From positions 1 through 64,000 of the forward strand of contig NZ_KQ410734.1 of assembly GCF_001262505.1 (NCBI RefSeq): 64,000 bases of DNA, in the 5' to 3' direction. A program made the position numbers and the translations under genes. Below are positions 62,721 through 64,000 of the stretch, piece after piece. Source of the stretch: Shinella sp. SUS2. Its GTDB lineage: Bacteria; Pseudomonadota; Alphaproteobacteria; Rhizobiales; Rhizobiaceae. Under the pieces are notes generated by a model, which had not been told where the DNA came from, did not search any database, and worked only from the letters and a program-made list of their open reading frames with translations. Numbering within the stretch: position 1 is the first letter of the stretch; every line of letters begins with the position of its first letter.

Positions 62721-63860
62721 TCAACGGGAGTGCTGCAGCCAGAAGTCCTGCCAGTCCTGCAGCTTGGCAAAATCGTCCTGGCTCGTTTCGGAGTGGTTGA
62801 CGTAAAGCTTGTCGACATGGCTCGCGATGCCGGAGACTTCGCTCTCGGGCATCTTGGCCTCCGTATTCGTCGAGATCTTGCCGTCGCCGAGCTGCGGGGC
62901 CATGCCTTCCTCGGTCATCATGAAGCGGGCGAAGAGCTTTGCTGTGTTCGGGCTCTTCGTGCCGGCGGCGATGACGGCGACGCGCGGCGTCAGCTGGCCG
63001 ATCCACGGCTTCATCTCCTTGCAGATGCCCATGCCGTAGCCGTCCTTCTTGGCGTCGCGGAAGATCGCGACGGAGAGGAAGCCGATCGGTGGCTTTTCCT
63101 CCTTCGCGCCGACGATCGGGCCGACATCGGTGTCGCTGCGCGTGACCTTCGGCTGGTTCCTGGCGAGACGCTTGACCCATTCGGCCGTTGCGCTGGCCTC
63201 GTCGGTCGTCAGCTCCTCGCCGAACTGAGCCTTGTAGGCCTCGCGCATCGCGGCGTCTTCGTGTGTCGCGAGCTGGTTGAACCAGAACATCGTCTCGTTG
63301 CGCAGCAGCGGATCGGGAATGGCGACGCGGCCCTTCCACTCCTCCGTCGTCAGCGCCCAGAGATTGTCGACCGGGCAGGTCTCGCCGTTGACGTCGGTGT
63401 TGTAGGCGAAGACCCAGGGATTGTTGCTGGTGATCGCCGGGCTCTGGTATGCGGCCGGGATCTTGTCCTTGAGATCAGGCGCGAGCCAGGAGATGCCGAA
63501 GCCTTGCGGCAGGATCTGGCTGGTCACCGACGGCAGGTTGCTCATGTTGAAGACGTCGGTGCGTACGTTGCCGGCGGCCGCTTCCCGGGCGATGATCTGT
63601 TCCTGATCCTGGCCGCTCATCTTCACGCCCGTCGCCTTCAGGCCGTATTTCGCCGAGAAATTCTCGGCCATGCTGACGATCTTGCCGGTCGCGTCGATGA
63701 CCGTGATCGGCTCTTCCTTCTTGGCGGCCTCGATCAGCGCCTCCAGCGAATAGTTGCTGTCGGGAATGCCGATCTGCTTGGCCTCCTGGGCCATGGCGCC
63801 CGTTAGGCCCATGGCCAGGACGGATGCGCTCGTGAACAGGCTGATCAATGTCTTAGGCAT
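62721..63860 (-). CDS. Iron-type (FbpA/class I) ABC solute-binding protein
   Basis: 379 residues from ATG 63860 (ATG 63863 lies only 2 bases from GGAGG, so is less likely). Signal peptide LISLFTSASVLAMGLTGAMAQ. Mature part has VIDATGKIVSMAENFSAKYG, the two-lobed type 1/6 layout (ITSNNPWVFAYNTDV, TTEEWKGRVAIPDPLL) and a C-terminal LFARFMMTEEGM. It belongs to the ferric/2-aminoethylphosphonate/thiamine-like binding proteins. The gene follows an ATPase on the same strand, unusual order for this type. Confidence 0.9.
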   Translation of the reverse strand: MPKTLISLFTSASVLAMGLTGAMAQEAKQIGIPDSNYSLEALIEAAKKEEPITVIDATGKIVSMAENFSAKYGLKATGVKMSGQDQEQIIAREAAAGNVRTDVFNMSNLPSVTSQILPQGFGISWLAPDLKDKIPAAYQSPAITSNNPWVFAYNTDVNGETCPVDNLWALTTEEWKGRVAIPDPLLRNETMFWFNQLATHEDAAMREAYKAQFGEELTTDEASATAEWVKRLARNQPKVTRSDTDVGPIVGAKEEKPPIGFLSVAIFRDAKKDGYGMGICKEMKPWIGQLTPRVAVIAAGTKSPNTAKLFARFMMTEEGMAPQLGDGKISTNTEAKMPESEVSGIASHVDKLYVNHSETSQDDFAKLQDWQDFWLQHSR

Positions 63861-63894
63861 CATTTCCTCCGTTGCCTTGATGGCGCATGCCCTG

Positions 63895-64000
63895 TCAGAG
63901 GGCGATGCGATTCCTGTCCCGGTCGAAAAGGTGCAGATGCTGCCTTTCGACCCAGAAATGGGTGGTCTCGCCCGCGGCCTTGCGCGGGTTTTCGGTCGCG
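63895..64000 (-). CDS. ABC ATPase, C-terminal end only (runs out of the window)
   Basis: The last 35 codons before the TGA at 63895-63897 read ATENPRKAAGETTHFWVERQ then HLHLFDRDRNRIAL, the end of a TOBE domain as in FbpC/PotA-type ATPases. The rest of the gene lies beyond 64000. It is the ATPase of the importer whose binding protein is at 62721. Confidence 0.8.
   Translation of the reverse strand, partial: ATENPRKAAGETTHFWVERQHLHLFDRDRNRIAL

Noticed and set aside
1-64000. CRISPR arrays, rRNA, tRNA, prophage or origin of replication
   Set aside because: No regularly spaced repeats, no cloverleaf or rRNA stretches, and no phage or rep genes were seen on reading the window.

Overview
The window is GC-rich (low-to-mid 60s percent by eye). 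Gene families, repeat elements and operon types point to an alphaproteobacterium of the Rhizobiaceae (Shinella/Ensifer/Agrobacterium/Rhizobium type); I would not name a genus. There are no housekeeping, rRNA or tRNA genes. It is an accessory catabolic and transport region: ABC importers, amide and lactam hydrolases, and many LysR/GntR/TetR/AsnC regulators, as on a rhizobial chromid, megaplasmid or chromosomal accessory arm.

Layout. 1-2664: the end of an IS21-like insertion sequence cuts a CaiB-type CoA transferase; then a secreted esterase, a hypothetical protein and a secreted YHS protein. 2714-8185: a LysR regulator diverges from a five-gene cassette (PxpA, biotin carrier, biotin carboxylase, PxpB, PxpC) with the same parts as a urea-carboxylase-type biotin enzyme plus a LamB/YcsF lactam hydrolase. 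8482-22005: a regulator with two GntR DNA-binding domains faces a 12-gene operon. It holds an ABC importer with two ATPases and two solute-binding proteins (one with a Tat signal, one with no export signal), two SDR dehydrogenases, a PuuE/HpPgdA-like deacetylase-fold hydrolase, a CSLCG protein, a COG0523 metallochaperone and an amidase. I read it as a cyclic imide/amide uptake and degradation module. 22060-22994: remnants of a DhaL/PfkB sugar-kinase locus. 23085-26932: a methyltransferase diverging from a FecBCD-type metal-chelate importer. 26960-33047: two tandem LysR genes diverging from a cysteine hydrolase-GYD-polar amino acid ABC-metallo-hydrolase operon.

33082-46490: small stress and membrane proteins, an EmrAB-like efflux pair between LysR genes, a YcaC-like hydrolase, a Qnr-like pentapeptide protein, a DUF1963 protein, a Bcr/CflA exporter and a ChrB-N/MFS pair. 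46601-49165: arginine catabolism (arginase, ornithine cyclodeaminase) under a divergent AsnC/Lrp regulator. 49205-55292: ectoine-utilisation-like genes (MocR regulator, EutA-like, DoeA, M20 deacylase) followed by a GST and a GNAT. 55453-60910: a small membrane protein, a chemoreceptor, and a TetR regulator diverging from a DgcA/TMADH-like flavoenzyme. 61384-64000: a 55-residue protein, an IroE-like esterase, and the end of an iron-type ABC importer that leaves the window.

How it fits together: most operons pair an importer with a hydrolase that opens or deacylates a C-N bond (lactam, imide, ureide, acetyl-diaminobutyrate, arginine, N-methyl amine), each with its own divergent regulator, suggesting scavenging of organic nitrogen. 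The two most interesting systems are the biotin-dependent Pxp cassette and the two-GntR-domain/two-binding-protein operon.
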